DNA of 64,000 nt from Clostridiaceae bacterium (GTDB taxonomy: Bacteria; Bacillota; Clostridia; Oscillospirales; Butyricicoccaceae): the NCBI GenBank assembly GCA_009911355.1, contig QXXE01000017.1:1-64000 (forward strand), written 5' to 3'. The position numbers and the translations under genes are program-made. Numbering within the stretch: the stretch's first letter is position 1; the number at the start of each line of letters is the position of its first letter. The notes under the pieces are model-generated. The model saw nothing but the letters and a program-made list of their open reading frames with translations, searched no databases and was not told where the DNA came from. This document shows, one piece after another, positions 44,559 through 52,405 of the stretch.

Positions 44559-44760
44559 AAAAGGGACGGGCTTAGAGCCTATCCCGAAAATATCCGCACA
44601 CAGCTTGCTGGTATCTTATCCGTCATGTTGCGCCGCTTCCCCTTGAAATCCACAAAGGATTCCAGCGGGAAACCGGCTTCGCCTGACGAAAAAGCTGACG
44701 GCGCAATCTGCGTACGTCTCATTATGGGATAGGCTCTTGGATTACAAGCCCGTCCCTTTT
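44559..44760 (+). terminator. Terminator of the GH13 gene, its loop occupied by an inserted element
   Basis: AAAAGGGACGGGCTT (44559-44573) and its exact complement at 44746-44760 form a 15-bp stem with A and T ends, like an intrinsic terminator. The loop is 172 nt because a MITE-like element (44574-44737) lies in it. Without the element the loop would be about 8 nt. It probably still functions less well. Confidence 0.7.
44574..44737. mobile_element. 164-bp MITE-like element
   Basis: Perfect 12-bp terminal inverted repeats AGAGCCTATCCC (44574-44585) and GGGATAGGCTCT (44726-44737) enclose 140 bp without a transposase. The element sits neatly in the loop of a terminator hairpin, which shows where the empty site was. 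No clear target duplication is seen. I take it for a non-autonomous element moved by a transposase encoded elsewhere. Confidence 0.6.
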
Positions 44761-44796
44761 GGATATTTTCTGCTGGCTGTTTGCCCGTTGCGCTGC

Positions 44797-45099
44797 TTAA
44801 CAAATGCCCAGCCCTTCCAGCCCTTTTACAAGGGCACGCCAGGTGGAAAGGAGCTCGGACAGCCGTTCGGAACCCTTTGGCGTGATCCGGTAATATTTGC
44901 GCGGCGGGCCGTTTGCCGTTTTCTGGCCGGCGGCATCGATATAGCCGTCCTTCTGCAAGCTGCGGATCAAGGCGTAGCCTGCGCTCTCCTGCGTGTCGGG
45001 GAACGTGTCATGGAGCCGTTTTAGAAGGTCGTAGCCGTACCCTTCTTCCTCCGCGATCAGGGACAGCAGGCATAATTCCAATATGTTTTTCTTCAGCAT
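44797..45099 (-). CDS. PadR-family transcriptional regulator
   Basis: A 100-residue PadR protein: a winged helix-turn-helix (LELCLLSLIAEEEGYGYDLLKRL...GYALIRSLQKDGYID) and a short C-terminal helix, as in PadR subfamily 2. The ATG at 45099 lies inside the end of the upstream membrane-protein gene, overlapping by 7 bp. Usually the PadR gene comes first in such pairs. Here it is second. It probably represses its own operon through the palindromes near 45881-45946. Confidence 0.85.
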   Translation of the reverse strand: MLKKNILELCLLSLIAEEEGYGYDLLKRLHDTFPDTQESAGYALIRSLQKDGYIDAAGQKTANGPPRKYYRITPKGSERLSELLSTWRALVKGLEGLGIC

Positions 45100-45833
45100 A
45101 ATGAGAATAAAGTGGCAAATGTGCCAGCGCAAGCAATCAACACAAACCTCCACAGATAGGGGATCCACCAGGACGCAACCGATAGATCCAACGACATACT
45201 CCGTAAAATGGAACACAGAAAGGCGGAAACCGCAAGGGTTGTAATCGCGGCGGTATAAACTGCGCGCCAGCGCCGGTCGCGCAGCTTTGCCAGGATCACG
45301 CCTGCCGCGCCAGCGAGCAGGGAGAAGCCCCCGGCGATTTGCAATAGAAAGTAGAGCAGCTTTGCGGTTTGCTGGGACAGGGAGCGGCCGACGGATTTAA
45401 AAAGCAGGCATTCCAGACAAACGGCTGCCGCCATCAGGGACAGCAGGGCCAGGATGGCCGGGGAAGGGGGCTTGTGATACCGGTAGCCGTTTTCGGTAAG
45501 CCAAAACCAGATGATAGGGGTTATGAAACCGGGAACCAGCAGGACGGCAAGCAAATGCCTGTTTTGCGAGGAGAAATGCAGATTCAGGAACAGGAGGGCC
45601 ACACAGGACAGCATCAGGATGCATGCTGCCAGCCATAGCCTGTAGCCGGAAGGGGCTTCGAGATGGCGGACCGCCTCGGAAGGGGTTCCGAGCGCAGAAA
45701 CGAAATCATCTGTGCGTGACTCTGCATCCGTTAAAAGCGCTTTGTAGTCATCGACGATCTCGTCGGCGTCTTGCCTTGAAAATTTCCAATGCACCCTCGC
45801 CGATATTTCTTTCAAATATTGGTCAGCGTTCAT
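45093..45833 (-). CDS. HAAS/DUF1700-type membrane protein
   Basis: A 246-residue protein. The N-terminal 50 residues (YLKEISARVHWKFSRQDADEIVDDYKALL) match the HAAS helical domain that commonly accompanies PadR regulators. Five or six membrane helices follow. Its function is unknown, and the pairing suggests a PadR-linked membrane sensing or stress role. AAGGAGG precedes the ATG at 45833, and the C-terminus overlaps the PadR gene. Confidence 0.75.
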   Translation of the reverse strand: MNADQYLKEISARVHWKFSRQDADEIVDDYKALLTDAESRTDDFVSALGTPSEAVRHLEAPSGYRLWLAACILMLSCVALLFLNLHFSSQNRHLLAVLLVPGFITPIIWFWLTENGYRYHKPPSPAILALLSLMAAAVCLECLLFKSVGRSLSQQTAKLLYFLLQIAGGFSLLAGAAGVILAKLRDRRWRAVYTAAITTLAVSAFLCSILRSMSLDLSVASWWIPYLWRFVLIACAGTFATLFSLC

Positions 45834-45882
45834 AATCAATCCTCCTTTTTGCTACTATAAAAAACACACTAGATATAAACAT

Positions 45883-45911
45883 AGTATACTATATGCCAGC
45901 CGGAAGGTCAA
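45883..45911 (-). promoter_or_regulatory. Promoter of the membrane protein-PadR operon
   Basis: TTGACC (45911-45906), a 17-bp spacer and TATACT (45888-45883). The -10 lies inside the 12-bp palindrome ATAGTATACTAT (45881-45892), a possible PadR site. Confidence 0.75.
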
Positions 45912-45946
45912 GATATTTTTATCTGTCTTGCACCGGGCTGGCATAT
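45891..45946. promoter_or_regulatory. Inverted repeat linking divergent PadR and GNAT promoters
   Basis: ATATGCCAGCC (45891-45901) and GGCTGGCATAT (45936-45946) are exact inverse copies, one in the spacer of each divergent promoter. This is a candidate shared operator, with PadR as the likely binder. Confidence 0.55.
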
Positions 45947-45956
45947 GCTGTATAAT
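45928..45956 (+). promoter_or_regulatory. Promoter of the GNAT gene
   Basis: TTGCAC (45928-45933), a 17-bp spacer and TATAAT (45951-45956). Confidence 0.75.
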
Positions 45957-45985
45957 TATGAAAAACAAAATATGGGGGAATGGAA

Positions 45986-46576
45986 ATGGAAGCGGCTGTA
46001 ATCAGGGACGCAAGGCCGGAGGATGCGGGGCGTATCCGGGAGATTTACGCATATTACGTTGAAAATACCGCAATTACGTTTGAATATGAGGTTCCGACGC
46101 TGCCAGAAATGCAGGCGCGCATAGAAAACACGCTGCGGCGCTACCCTTATCTTGTGGCGGAGGTCGGCGGGACGATACAGGGGTACGCATACGCAGGGGC
46201 TTTTATCGGACGGGCGGCTTATGACTGGTCGTGCCAGCTGTCAGTTTACCTAGACCGGGACGCGCGGAAATGCGGTTTGGGCGGGATGCTCTATCGGGCT
46301 ATGGAGGAGCGTCTGAAAAGCATGGGCATCACAAACCTGTATGCCTGCGTTGCGGTTCCGGATGAAGAGGACGGGTATCTCAGCCGCAACAGCGCGGACT
46401 TTCATGCGCACCTTGGATTTTCGGCCGCAGGGGAGTTTTATAAGTGCGGGAATAAGTTTGGGCGCTGGTATAATATGCTCTGGATGGAGAAGATCATCGG
46501 GACGCACGGCGAGTGTCAGCCGCCGGTAATGTTTGGCGGGCTGGGGCAGTGTATCGGAGGGAACGCCGCGTTGTGA
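45986..46576 (+). CDS. GNAT acetyltransferase, phosphinothricin acetyltransferase-like
   Basis: A 196-residue GNAT enzyme. It resembles the Pat/YncA group acting on phosphinothricin, methionine sulfoximine and similar amino-acid analogues (YYVENTAITFEYEVPTLPEMQARIE, SVYLDRDARKCGLGGMLY for acetyl-CoA binding). It may detoxify such compounds. The ATG at 45986 is preferred because GGGGGA is 6 nt upstream. One at 45980 would touch the ribosome site. The last 30 residues are not conserved in character. Confidence 0.8.
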   Translation: MEAAVIRDARPEDAGRIREIYAYYVENTAITFEYEVPTLPEMQARIENTLRRYPYLVAEVGGTIQGYAYAGAFIGRAAYDWSCQLSVYLDRDARKCGLGGMLYRAMEERLKSMGITNLYACVAVPDEEDGYLSRNSADFHAHLGFSAAGEFYKCGNKFGRWYNMLWMEKIIGTHGECQPPVMFGGLGQCIGGNAAL

Positions 46577-46578
46577 CC

Positions 46579-46681
46579 TTCGTCCCGCCCGCAGGCGTAA
46601 TGAAGTTTTTACTCGATTTTTTTACAAAAAAATCGCGGGTGCAGGGCGGAGCCCTGCCGCTCGCCGCGCAGGCGCGGGGGC
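46579..46681. repeat. Mosaic intergenic repeat, copy 8
   Basis: In the reverse sense to copies 3 and 6: CGTCCCGCCCGCAGGCG, the AT hairpin (about 46611-46636) and one GTGCAGGGCGGAGCCCTGCC unit with GCCGCGCAGGCGCGGGG. Confidence 0.75.
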
Positions 46682-46691
46682 CAAACGGGAA

Positions 46692-46718
46692 TAAAAAGCG
46701 GGAGGGTAAACCCTCCCG
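46692..46718 (-). terminator. Intrinsic terminator of the rsmD-coaD operon
   Basis: CGGGAGGG (46699-46706) with CCCTCCCG (46711-46718), followed on the minus strand by GCTTTTTAT. Confidence 0.8.
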
Positions 46719-46742
46719 TTTCTGTTTCTGCTGCCCGGCTGC

Positions 46743-47201
46743 TCAGCCCTTTGCAAGCGACTTGAACTGCACCCGCGCCTTACGTACCCCGTCCAGCGTC
46801 CCGCCAAGCGTTTCCTCCGTCCGCTTGAGCGCGTCCTCACAGTATTCATTCGCTACCCGCCGGAGCTCCCGCGCCTGGATTTCCGCATTCCCGACGATCT
46901 CCTTCGCCTTTTTGCGCGCCGCAACCACGATCTCAGTTTCCGAAATCATCTGCCGCGCAGCATCCTCCGCTTTCTTGCGCAGCGTCTCCGCCTCGCGCTT
47001 GCCCGCCGCAACCAGCTCGTTACGCTTCTCCACAATATCCTGCGCCATCTTGATGTCGGCAGGAAGCTGTGCGCGCAGCTCGTCCAGCATATCCAGCAGC
47101 CGGTCCCGCTCAAGCACGCATTTGTCACTGGACAACGGCATGTTCTTTGCGTCCTGCACCATATCGTACATACTGTTAATAAGTTCTTCTAACGTTGCCA
47201 T
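46743..47201 (-). CDS. Coiled-coil protein resembling ATP synthase subunit B
   Basis: A 152-residue, mostly helical, charged protein with a long coiled coil (about 45-140, [21 protein letters not shown]...[15 protein letters not shown]). The low-level likeness to F0 subunit B and DivIVA reflects the coiled coil and is not proof of function. Genes like this often follow coaD in Clostridia. It overlaps the end of coaD by 13 bp and has AAGGAAGG before the ATG. A role in cell envelope or division is only a guess. Confidence 0.7.
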   Translation of the reverse strand: MATLEELINSMYDMVQDAKNMPLSSDKCVLERDRLLDMLDELRAQLPADIKMAQDIVEKRNELVAAGKREAETLRKKAEDAARQMISETEIVVAARKKAKEIVGNAEIQARELRRVANEYCEDALKRTEETLGGTLDGVRKARVQFKSLAKG

Positions 47202-47689
47202 GAGTTGCCTTCCTTTCTTATCCGCAGCAGAATGTCATCTTGAATCGAATCTGGCACAAAGCCGGTAATATCCCCGCCGTGGGCGGCGATGTCCTTCACA
47301 ATCGAGGAGGAGAGATACATATATTCGGCGCTGGTCATCAAAAAGACCGTGTCAACGCCGGGGTTCAGCTTCCGGTTGGCCAGCGCCATCTGAAACTCAT
47401 ACTCAAAATCGGAAACGGCACGCAGCCCCTTGATAATCGTTTCCGCATGTTCCTGCGCGGCGTAGTCCGCAAGCAGCCCGGAAAACATCCGTACTTCAAC
47501 CCCGGGCACGTCCCCAACTACACGCTGAAGCATTTCGCAGCGTTCCTCCGGGGAAAAAGCGGGCTTTTTCGCCTGATTGTGCATGACCGCAACGATCAGC
47601 TTATCACACAGCCCTGCGGCGCGCCGGATGATATCCACATGCCCGGAGGTTACCGGGTCAAAAGAACCCGGATAAATTGCAATTTTCAT
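47189..47689 (-). CDS. coaD: Phosphopantetheine adenylyltransferase
   Basis: A 166-residue Coa[20 protein letters not shown] with the T/HxGH nucleotidyltransferase motif, the FSGLLADYA loop, and [11 protein letters not shown] near the C-terminus. It makes dephospho-CoA from phosphopantetheine and ATP. The rsmD-coaD order is a common bacterial arrangement, with 7 bp between them. Confidence 0.96.
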   Translation of the reverse strand: MKIAIYPGSFDPVTSGHVDIIRRAAGLCDKLIVAVMHNQAKKPAFSPEERCEMLQRVVGDVPGVEVRMFSGLLADYAAQEHAETIIKGLRAVSDFEYEFQMALANRKLNPGVDTVFLMTSAEYMYLSSSIVKDIAAHGGDITGFVPDSIQDDILLRIRKEGNSWQR

Positions 47690-47696
47690 AAAACTT

Positions 47697-48245
47697 TTAT
47701 TCCAATCCAGCCGTTTTCCGTAAAACGGTTATTCGGATCGCGCCATAGAGCCGTTCCTTGCCGCCGCCAAAGCGGGGCGCAATCTCGTCCTCTGCCGCAC
47801 TCTCGCATATCATTATACCATTTTCCGACAAAATGTCAAACCTTTCTAAGTCAAAAAGGGCCTGATTCAGCAATTTCCCTCCATAGGGCGGGTCGAGGAA
47901 AACAAGGTCGTAGCTTTGGCGCGCGGCGGCGCGCAGGAACGCGGCGGCTTCGCTGGCATGTACTGCCGCGCGTTCCCCGACGCGCGCGCCCTGCACGTTC
48001 TTGCGGATCACGCTGAGGGCGGCGCGGTCGCGGTCGACGAAATCGCAGTGGGCGGCGCCGCGGGACAGCGCTTCAATGCCCATCTGGCCGGTCCCGGCGA
48101 ACAGGTCGAGCACGTTTGCGCCGCGCACTTCGCTTTGGATGATGTTGAAGATATTCTCTTTTATGCGGTCGGTTGTCGGGCGTGTTGCCATTCCCGGCAC
48201 AGGAAGCAGGAGCTTGCCCCGTGCGGAGCCGCTGATCACACGCAT
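47697..48245 (-). CDS. rsmD: 16S rRNA (guanine-966-N2)-methyltransferase
   Basis: A 182-residue Rsm[13 protein letters not shown] at the start, the SAM-binding [20 protein letters not shown] and the catalytic motif FLDPPYG are all present. It methylates G966 of 16S rRNA. The ATG at 48245 follows GAGGTGA. A longer frame would run into the promoter at 48277-48305. Confidence 0.95.
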   Translation of the reverse strand: MRVISGSARGKLLLPVPGMATRPTTDRIKENIFNIIQSEVRGANVLDLFAGTGQMGIEALSRGAAHCDFVDRDRAALSVIRKNVQGARVGERAAVHASEAAAFLRAAARQSYDLVFLDPPYGGKLLNQALFDLERFDILSENGIMICESAAEDEIAPRFGGGKERLYGAIRITVLRKTAGLE

Positions 48246-48276
48246 ATTTGTCACCTCATCGTCTTGTCCTTCTTCT

Positions 48277-48305
48277 ATTTTACCCCAAAAACGTCGGTTC
48301 CACAA
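48277..48305 (-). promoter_or_regulatory. Promoter of rsmD-coaD
   Basis: TTGTGG (48305-48300), a 17-bp spacer and TAAAAT (48282-48277). The rest of the 48306-48474 gap has only the stem GGCCCTTGCC/GGCAAGGGCC (48409-48418, 48431-48440), possibly the end of lysA transcription. Confidence 0.6.
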
Positions 48306-48474
48306 CCCCTGACGCACATAAAACGCAAATTTTCGATCGCCCCCGCATTACGATTCCAGCATGGAAGTTCAGAAACCGTCCTAGACACCAAGCGGACCGC
48401 AAAGGCAAGGCCCTTGCCAGGCAGTTCCGCGGCAAGGGCCTCATTGCTGTTACGGGTATCGATTTTGCAGTGTT

Positions 48475-49731
48475 TTATCCAAACAGATGTGTGAAATCAA
48501 AGGTTGCGAAATAATCTTCGGGGGTTTCCGCGCGGCGGATGAGCTCAACCGAGCCGTCCTCGCAGAGCAGGAGTTCGGCCGAGCGCAGCTTGCCGTTGTA
48601 GTTATAGCCCATCGCGAAGCCGTGCGCGCCGGTATCGTGGATAGCAAGGTAGTCCCCGATCGTGATCTCCGGGAGCATCCGGTCGACTGCAAATTTGTCG
48701 TTGTTTTCGCAGAGCCCGCCGGTCACGTCATATTTATGGCCGCAGGGCTCGTTTTCCTTGCCCAGCACGGTAATATGATGGTACGCGCCGTACATCGCTG
48801 GGCGCATCAGGTTCGCAGCGCAGGCGTCACAGCCGATATATTCCTTATGGGTGTGCTTCTGGTGGGTACACTGGGTGATGAGCATCCCGTAGGGGCCGGT
48901 GATAAAACGCCCCATCTCGGTGCAGATTGCAACATTGCCCAGCCCTGCGGGGACGAGCACTTCCTCATAAGCCTGGCGCACGCCTTCGCCGATTGCCAGG
49001 ATATCGCTCGGCTGCTGGTCGGGGCGGTAGGGAATCCCTACGCCGCCGGACAGGTTGATGAACGCGATTTCCGCGCCGGTTTCCTGATGCAGCTCGGCCG
49101 CCGTTTGGAACAGGATGCGCGCAAGCGCCGGATAATAGCCATTTTCAACGGTGTTGGATGCTAAAAATGCGTGGATGCCGAACCGTTTGACCCCTTTTGC
49201 CTGAAGCTTGCGGAACGCTTCGGTCATTTGCGGGCGCGTCATGCCATATTTGGCTTCCTGGGGGGTGTCCATAAACTGATTGTCAAGCACGAAGTCCCCG
49301 CCGGGGTTGTAACGGCAGGACATCAGCTCGGGGAAGGGGGCGATCTTCTCAAAAAAATCGATATGGGTGACGTCGTCGAAGTTGATGATCGCGCCAAGCT
49401 CGGCGGCAAGCTTGAAATCTTCAGCAGGAGTCACATTGGAGGAGAACATGATGTCCGTGCCCGTGATGCCGAGCGCCTTGCTCATCAGCAGCTCGGTATA
49501 GCTTGAGCAGTCAACGCCAAAGCCCTCTTCGTGCAGGATCTGCACCAGACGGGGGGTTGGAGTGGCCTTGACCGCAAAGTATTCCTTAAAATTCGGGTTC
49601 CAGGCAAACGCCTGCTTGACGCGGCGCGCGTTTTCCCGGATTGCTTTTTCGTCGTAGATGTGGAACGGGGTCGGGTAGCGCCGGGCGATTTCCTGCACCT
49701 GTTCCAGTGTTACAAAGGGTTTCTTTTCCAT
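48475..49731 (-). CDS. lysA: Diaminopimelate decarboxylase
   Basis: A 418-residue fold-III PLP decarboxylase. The PLP lysine is in EYFAVKATPTP, and CTEMGRFITGPYG and GGLCENNDKFA carry phosphate and substrate residues. It converts meso-diaminopimelate to lysine. The ATG at 49731 follows AAAAGGA. It lies downstream of the ComEC-like and DUF3006 genes and is probably read from the same promoter. Confidence 0.93.
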   Translation of the reverse strand: MEKKPFVTLEQVQEIARRYPTPFHIYDEKAIRENARRVKQAFAWNPNFKEYFAVKATPTPRLVQILHEEGFGVDCSSYTELLMSKALGITGTDIMFSSNVTPAEDFKLAAELGAIINFDDVTHIDFFEKIAPFPELMSCRYNPGGDFVLDNQFMDTPQEAKYGMTRPQMTEAFRKLQAKGVKRFGIHAFLASNTVENGYYPALARILFQTAAELHQETGAEIAFINLSGGVGIPYRPDQQPSDILAIGEGVRQAYEEVLVPAGLGNVAICTEMGRFITGPYGMLITQCTHQKHTHKEYIGCDACAANLMRPAMYGAYHHITVLGKENEPCGHKYDVTGGLCENNDKFAVDRMLPEITIGDYLAIHDTGAHGFAMGYNYNGKLRSAELLLCEDGSVELIRRAETPEDYFATFDFTHLFG

Positions 49732-49791
49732 GAAAAATATCATCCTTTTCTTTTGGGTTTTGCGTTGTTTGCCGCCGTTAAAGGCGGCGCG

Positions 49792-50016
49792 TCAGCCGTC
49801 GGAACGGCGCTTGAGATGGGCGAAGCGGCTGCGGAGTTTTTCTGCGCGCGCCGCCGTCGCCGCTTCGTCAATGCCAGTGATGGAGCCGCCCTCAATGATA
49901 ACAACCTGCCCTTCGCTGAGACCCAGGGGGCAGTCGGACAACGCGAAATTCTGTATGCCGTCCGGCAGCTCCACGACTGCGAAACCGCCTTCAAAACGGT
50001 CTATGATCCCCGTCAT
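49792..50016 (-). CDS. DUF3006-family small protein
   Basis: A 74-residue protein (TGIIDRFEGGFAVVELPDG...) typical of DUF3006, small beta proteins that often accompany ComEC-like metallo-hydrolases, as here. Its start overlaps the stop of that gene by 3 bp. Function unknown. Confidence 0.8.
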   Translation of the reverse strand: MTGIIDRFEGGFAVVELPDGIQNFALSDCPLGLSEGQVVIIEGGSITGIDEAATAARAEKLRSRFAHLKRRSDG

Positions 50017-50909
50017 GCCGCATCTCCCGGCAGGACGACCGTGCCCTCATAGGTGTACAGCGCCGGGATATCCATCTCGCGGAGGGTTTGCAGCGTTTCG
50101 CGGTGCGGGTGACCGTAGTCGTTATCCTTCGCGCAGGAAATAACCGCCGTTTCTGGGGACGCGGCTTCCAGGAATTCCTTCGAGGAGGAGGTGCTGCTGC
50201 CGTGGTGGCCCAGTTTGATAATATCGCAGTCCAGGTCATAGTTTGCATCCAAAAGCTCGCGTTCGACCGGCGTTTCCGCGTCGCCCATGTATAAAACCTT
50301 CATCCCGCCCATCGTCAGCTTCGTAACGATCGAATAATCATTCGTGTTGTCATAGCGGTTTTCAGGGGCAGGGCTCAGGAATTCCAGCACCGCATCCCCA
50401 AACCGCAGCGTTTCCCCCGGCTCTGGGATGGTAATCTCAAGCCCCTGCGCTTCGACCTCATCCAGCATCCGCTCAAAGCACGCCGTTGTTGCGTCCTTGT
50501 CCGGCATGTAAAACGCATCAGCCGGGAAGCGCGCCAGCACCTTGTCCAGCCCGCCGATATGGTCCTCGTGGGGATGGGTTGCGATAACCGCGCGAAAGCG
50601 TTCAATGCCGAGCGATTCCAGATAGGCAACCAGTTCGCCCTCCGCAGAGCCCGGCCCGCCGTCGATCAGCACATATTCCCCGCCCGAAGCAATCAGCGAG
50701 GCGTCACCCTGCCCGACGTCGATAAAATACAGCTGCCCATCTGCTGGACCCGCCGTGCCGGACGTGGACTGCGCCCCCGGTGCGCCGGTGTTTCCAGGCC
50801 CGTACAAGTCCGGGAAGAAGTATGAAAGCGCCAGCGCGATTACCAGCACGATCAGCCCTTGCAGCAGTTGGCGCTGCCGTTTGGTCGGTTTCCGTCGTTT
50901 TGCACTCAT
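50013..50909 (-). CDS. ComEC-like metallo-beta-lactamase fold hydrolase, membrane anchored
   Basis: A 298-residue protein. A basic N-terminus and one membrane helix (about 16-34) precede an extracellular metallo-beta-lactamase domain with IDVGQGDASLI, the metal-binding ATHPHEDHIGG, and LGHHGSSTSS. It corresponds to the isolated C-terminal domain of ComEC, which in competence is thought to act on DNA outside the cell. No channel domain is encoded here, so a nuclease or phosphodiesterase role in the wall is the likely alternative. The ATG at 50909 follows GGAGGGAC. Confidence 0.85.
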   Translation of the reverse strand: MSAKRRKPTKRQRQLLQGLIVLVIALALSYFFPDLYGPGNTGAPGAQSTSGTAGPADGQLYFIDVGQGDASLIASGGEYVLIDGGPGSAEGELVAYLESLGIERFRAVIATHPHEDHIGGLDKVLARFPADAFYMPDKDATTACFERMLDEVEAQGLEITIPEPGETLRFGDAVLEFLSPAPENRYDNTNDYSIVTKLTMGGMKVLYMGDAETPVERELLDANYDLDCDIIKLGHHGSSTSSSKEFLEAASPETAVISCAKDNDYGHPHRETLQTLREMDIPALYTYEGTVVLPGDAA

Positions 50910-50979
50910 GTCTGTCCCTCCTGCGCTGGTTGCGCCTGTTGTCGGCCTGTGTTTGCCGGATGCCTGGCAGGCCCCTACT

Positions 50980-51008
50980 ATTATATAAGACACTGCCGGA
51001 TTTTGCAA
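50980..51008 (-). promoter_or_regulatory. Promoter of the ComEC-like operon
   Basis: TTGCAA (51008-51003), a 17-bp spacer and TATAAT (50985-50980), about 65 nt before the gene. Confidence 0.75.
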
Positions 51009-51087
51009 TAAAATACCGAGATTTTTTCGTGGTAATGCGATAAAATAACATGCGCTTTGTCAAAAAAGTAATGCAAGAATGCGAATT

Positions 51088-51303
51088 CCCCCGTCCCGCC
51101 CGCAGGCGGAATGAAGTTTTTACTCGATTTTTTTTCAAAAAAATCGCGGGTGCAGGGCAGAGCCCTGCCGTTGCCCGCGTAGGGCCGGGTGCAGGGCAGA
51201 GCCCTGCCGCTGCCCGCGTAGGGCCGGGTGCAGGGCAGAGCCCGCCGCCCGCCGCGCAGGCGCGGGGTGCAGGGGCAGAGCCCCGCCGCCGCCTGCGGAG
51301 GGC
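51088..51303. repeat. Mosaic intergenic repeat, copy 9
   Basis: CCGTCCCGCCCGCAGGCGG, the AT hairpin (about 51121-51146) and four tandem units of 35-41 bp, each with GGGTGCAGGG(G)CAGAGCCC. It ends at the stop of the GIY-YIG/Nudix gene. Confidence 0.8.
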
Positions 51304-51304
51304 A

Positions 51305-52132
51305 TCAGCCGTTGGCTGAGAGAAGCGCCTGCACAAGCGCCCACTCCTCAGCGTGCCAGCAGCAAAAAGCGTCCAGCGCAACGGTTTCGCCAATCGAAAA
51401 CCGCACGCCGCCAGATTCCCCGCGACGGAATGCAGCTTCGCCACGGGCGTATTCGTCCAGCGCCAGCGGTGCCATGCGCGCAACCTCCGGGCCCGGACGG
51501 AATACCGGCGGACTTTGGGTGCGCAAGACAAACGCATGCGCGATTTCGTCGTCAAAGCCGTCCGGACGGGGATACCTCTGCGATACCGCGCCCGCGGAAA
51601 GCAGCTGCTCCGGGCGAACCTCTATGCCCGCCTCCTCGCGCGCCTCGCGGCACACCGCCTGCACAGGCGTTTCCCCCGGGTCAATGTGCCCGGTTGCAGC
51701 CAGATCAAATAGCCCCGGATAGAGCGGGCGGTCCGCCGCGCGCTGCTGCAACCAGAGCCGATCCCCCTCCAACAGCCACAGGTGCGTTACCATGTGCAGC
51801 AGCCCTTGCCGGTGTACCACCGAGCGCGGGCGCTCCCCACAGGGCCGCAGCGCCGCGTCATAAACCGTCAGGTATTCGCCGCCCGGCTCGTCTTGCGCCG
51901 CAATTAGCCCCTGCTTTTGCTGCAAGGTCAGCTTTTTGATCGACGCTTCGTAGCCCATCGCTTCCCGCTGCGTGCCGAATACCTCGCTGAATGCCAGTGT
52001 CACGGGCCCGCGCCCGCGCGTGTATTTCGCGCCCCTGCCGCTGTTGTGCGCCGCAAGCCGCCGCGTCAGGTCGTTCGTCCAGCCCGTGTACAGCGTGCCG
52101 TCCGCGCAGCGAAGGATGTATACATAATTCAT
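51305..52132 (-). CDS. GIY-YIG domain fused to a Nudix hydrolase
   Basis: A 275-residue two-domain protein. Residues 1-85 are a UPF0213-type GIY-YIG domain ([24 protein letters not shown]...KYTRGRGPVTL). Residues about 86-275 are a Nudix domain with the box GHIDPGETPVQAVC-REAREEAGI and a YfcD/isopentenyl diphosphate isomerase-like N-terminal part. Both catalytic motifs look intact. The two families are usually separate proteins. The fusion suggests linked nucleic acid and nucleotide clean-up, but the substrates are unknown. It overlaps the small gene before it by 4 bp. Confidence 0.85.
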   Translation of the reverse strand: MNYVYILRCADGTLYTGWTNDLTRRLAAHNSGRGAKYTRGRGPVTLAFSEVFGTQREAMGYEASIKKLTLQQKQGLIAAQDEPGGEYLTVYDAALRPCGERPRSVVHRQGLLHMVTHLWLLEGDRLWLQQRAADRPLYPGLFDLAATGHIDPGETPVQAVCREAREEAGIEVRPEQLLSAGAVSQRYPRPDGFDDEIAHAFVLRTQSPPVFRPGPEVARMAPLALDEYARGEAAFRRGESGGVRFSIGETVALDAFCCWHAEEWALVQALLSANG

Positions 52133-52344
52133 ATTTCCTCCCGCCCGCTGGCAAAAGCCTGTAGCTCCCGCCCGATCAGAAAATCCGCGATTTCAAACGC
52201 CCTGATCCGGCGCTCCGCCAGCGTGATCTGCGGCTTGCAGCGGCCCACTTTCGCTTGCAGCGTTTTGCGCGTTTCCCGCAGCTTGTGCAGCGTGGAGCCA
52301 ATCTGCCGCCGGGCTTCCCGTAACTCTTCCTCTGTAAAATCCAT
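52129..52344 (-). CDS. Small helical charged protein
   Basis: A 71-residue basic and helical protein (LREARRQIGSTLHKLRETRKTLQ...). I do not recognise it. GGAGGG is well placed before the ATG, and the stop overlaps the start of the GIY-YIG/Nudix gene, so the two are probably translated together. It begins just after the asnB terminator, and its promoter is not clear. Confidence 0.65.
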   Translation of the reverse strand: MDFTEEELREARRQIGSTLHKLRETRKTLQAKVGRCKPQITLAERRIRAFEIADFLIGRELQAFASGREEI

Positions 52345-52377
52345 TGTGCCCTCCTGTAATATGCCCGTTGCCGGGTA

Positions 52378-52400
52378 CGAAAAAACGGCGCTTTGCGCCG
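52378..52400 (-). terminator. Intrinsic terminator of asnB
   Basis: CGGCGC (52386-52391) with GCGCCG (52395-52400), followed on the minus strand by a T run. Confidence 0.8.
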
Positions 52401-52405
52401 CCTTT

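Noticed and set aside
44579-44803. A 74-codon frame across the MITE-like element
   Set aside because: It runs through the element and both terminator arms, lacks a ribosome site, and is better explained as the non-coding interior of the element.
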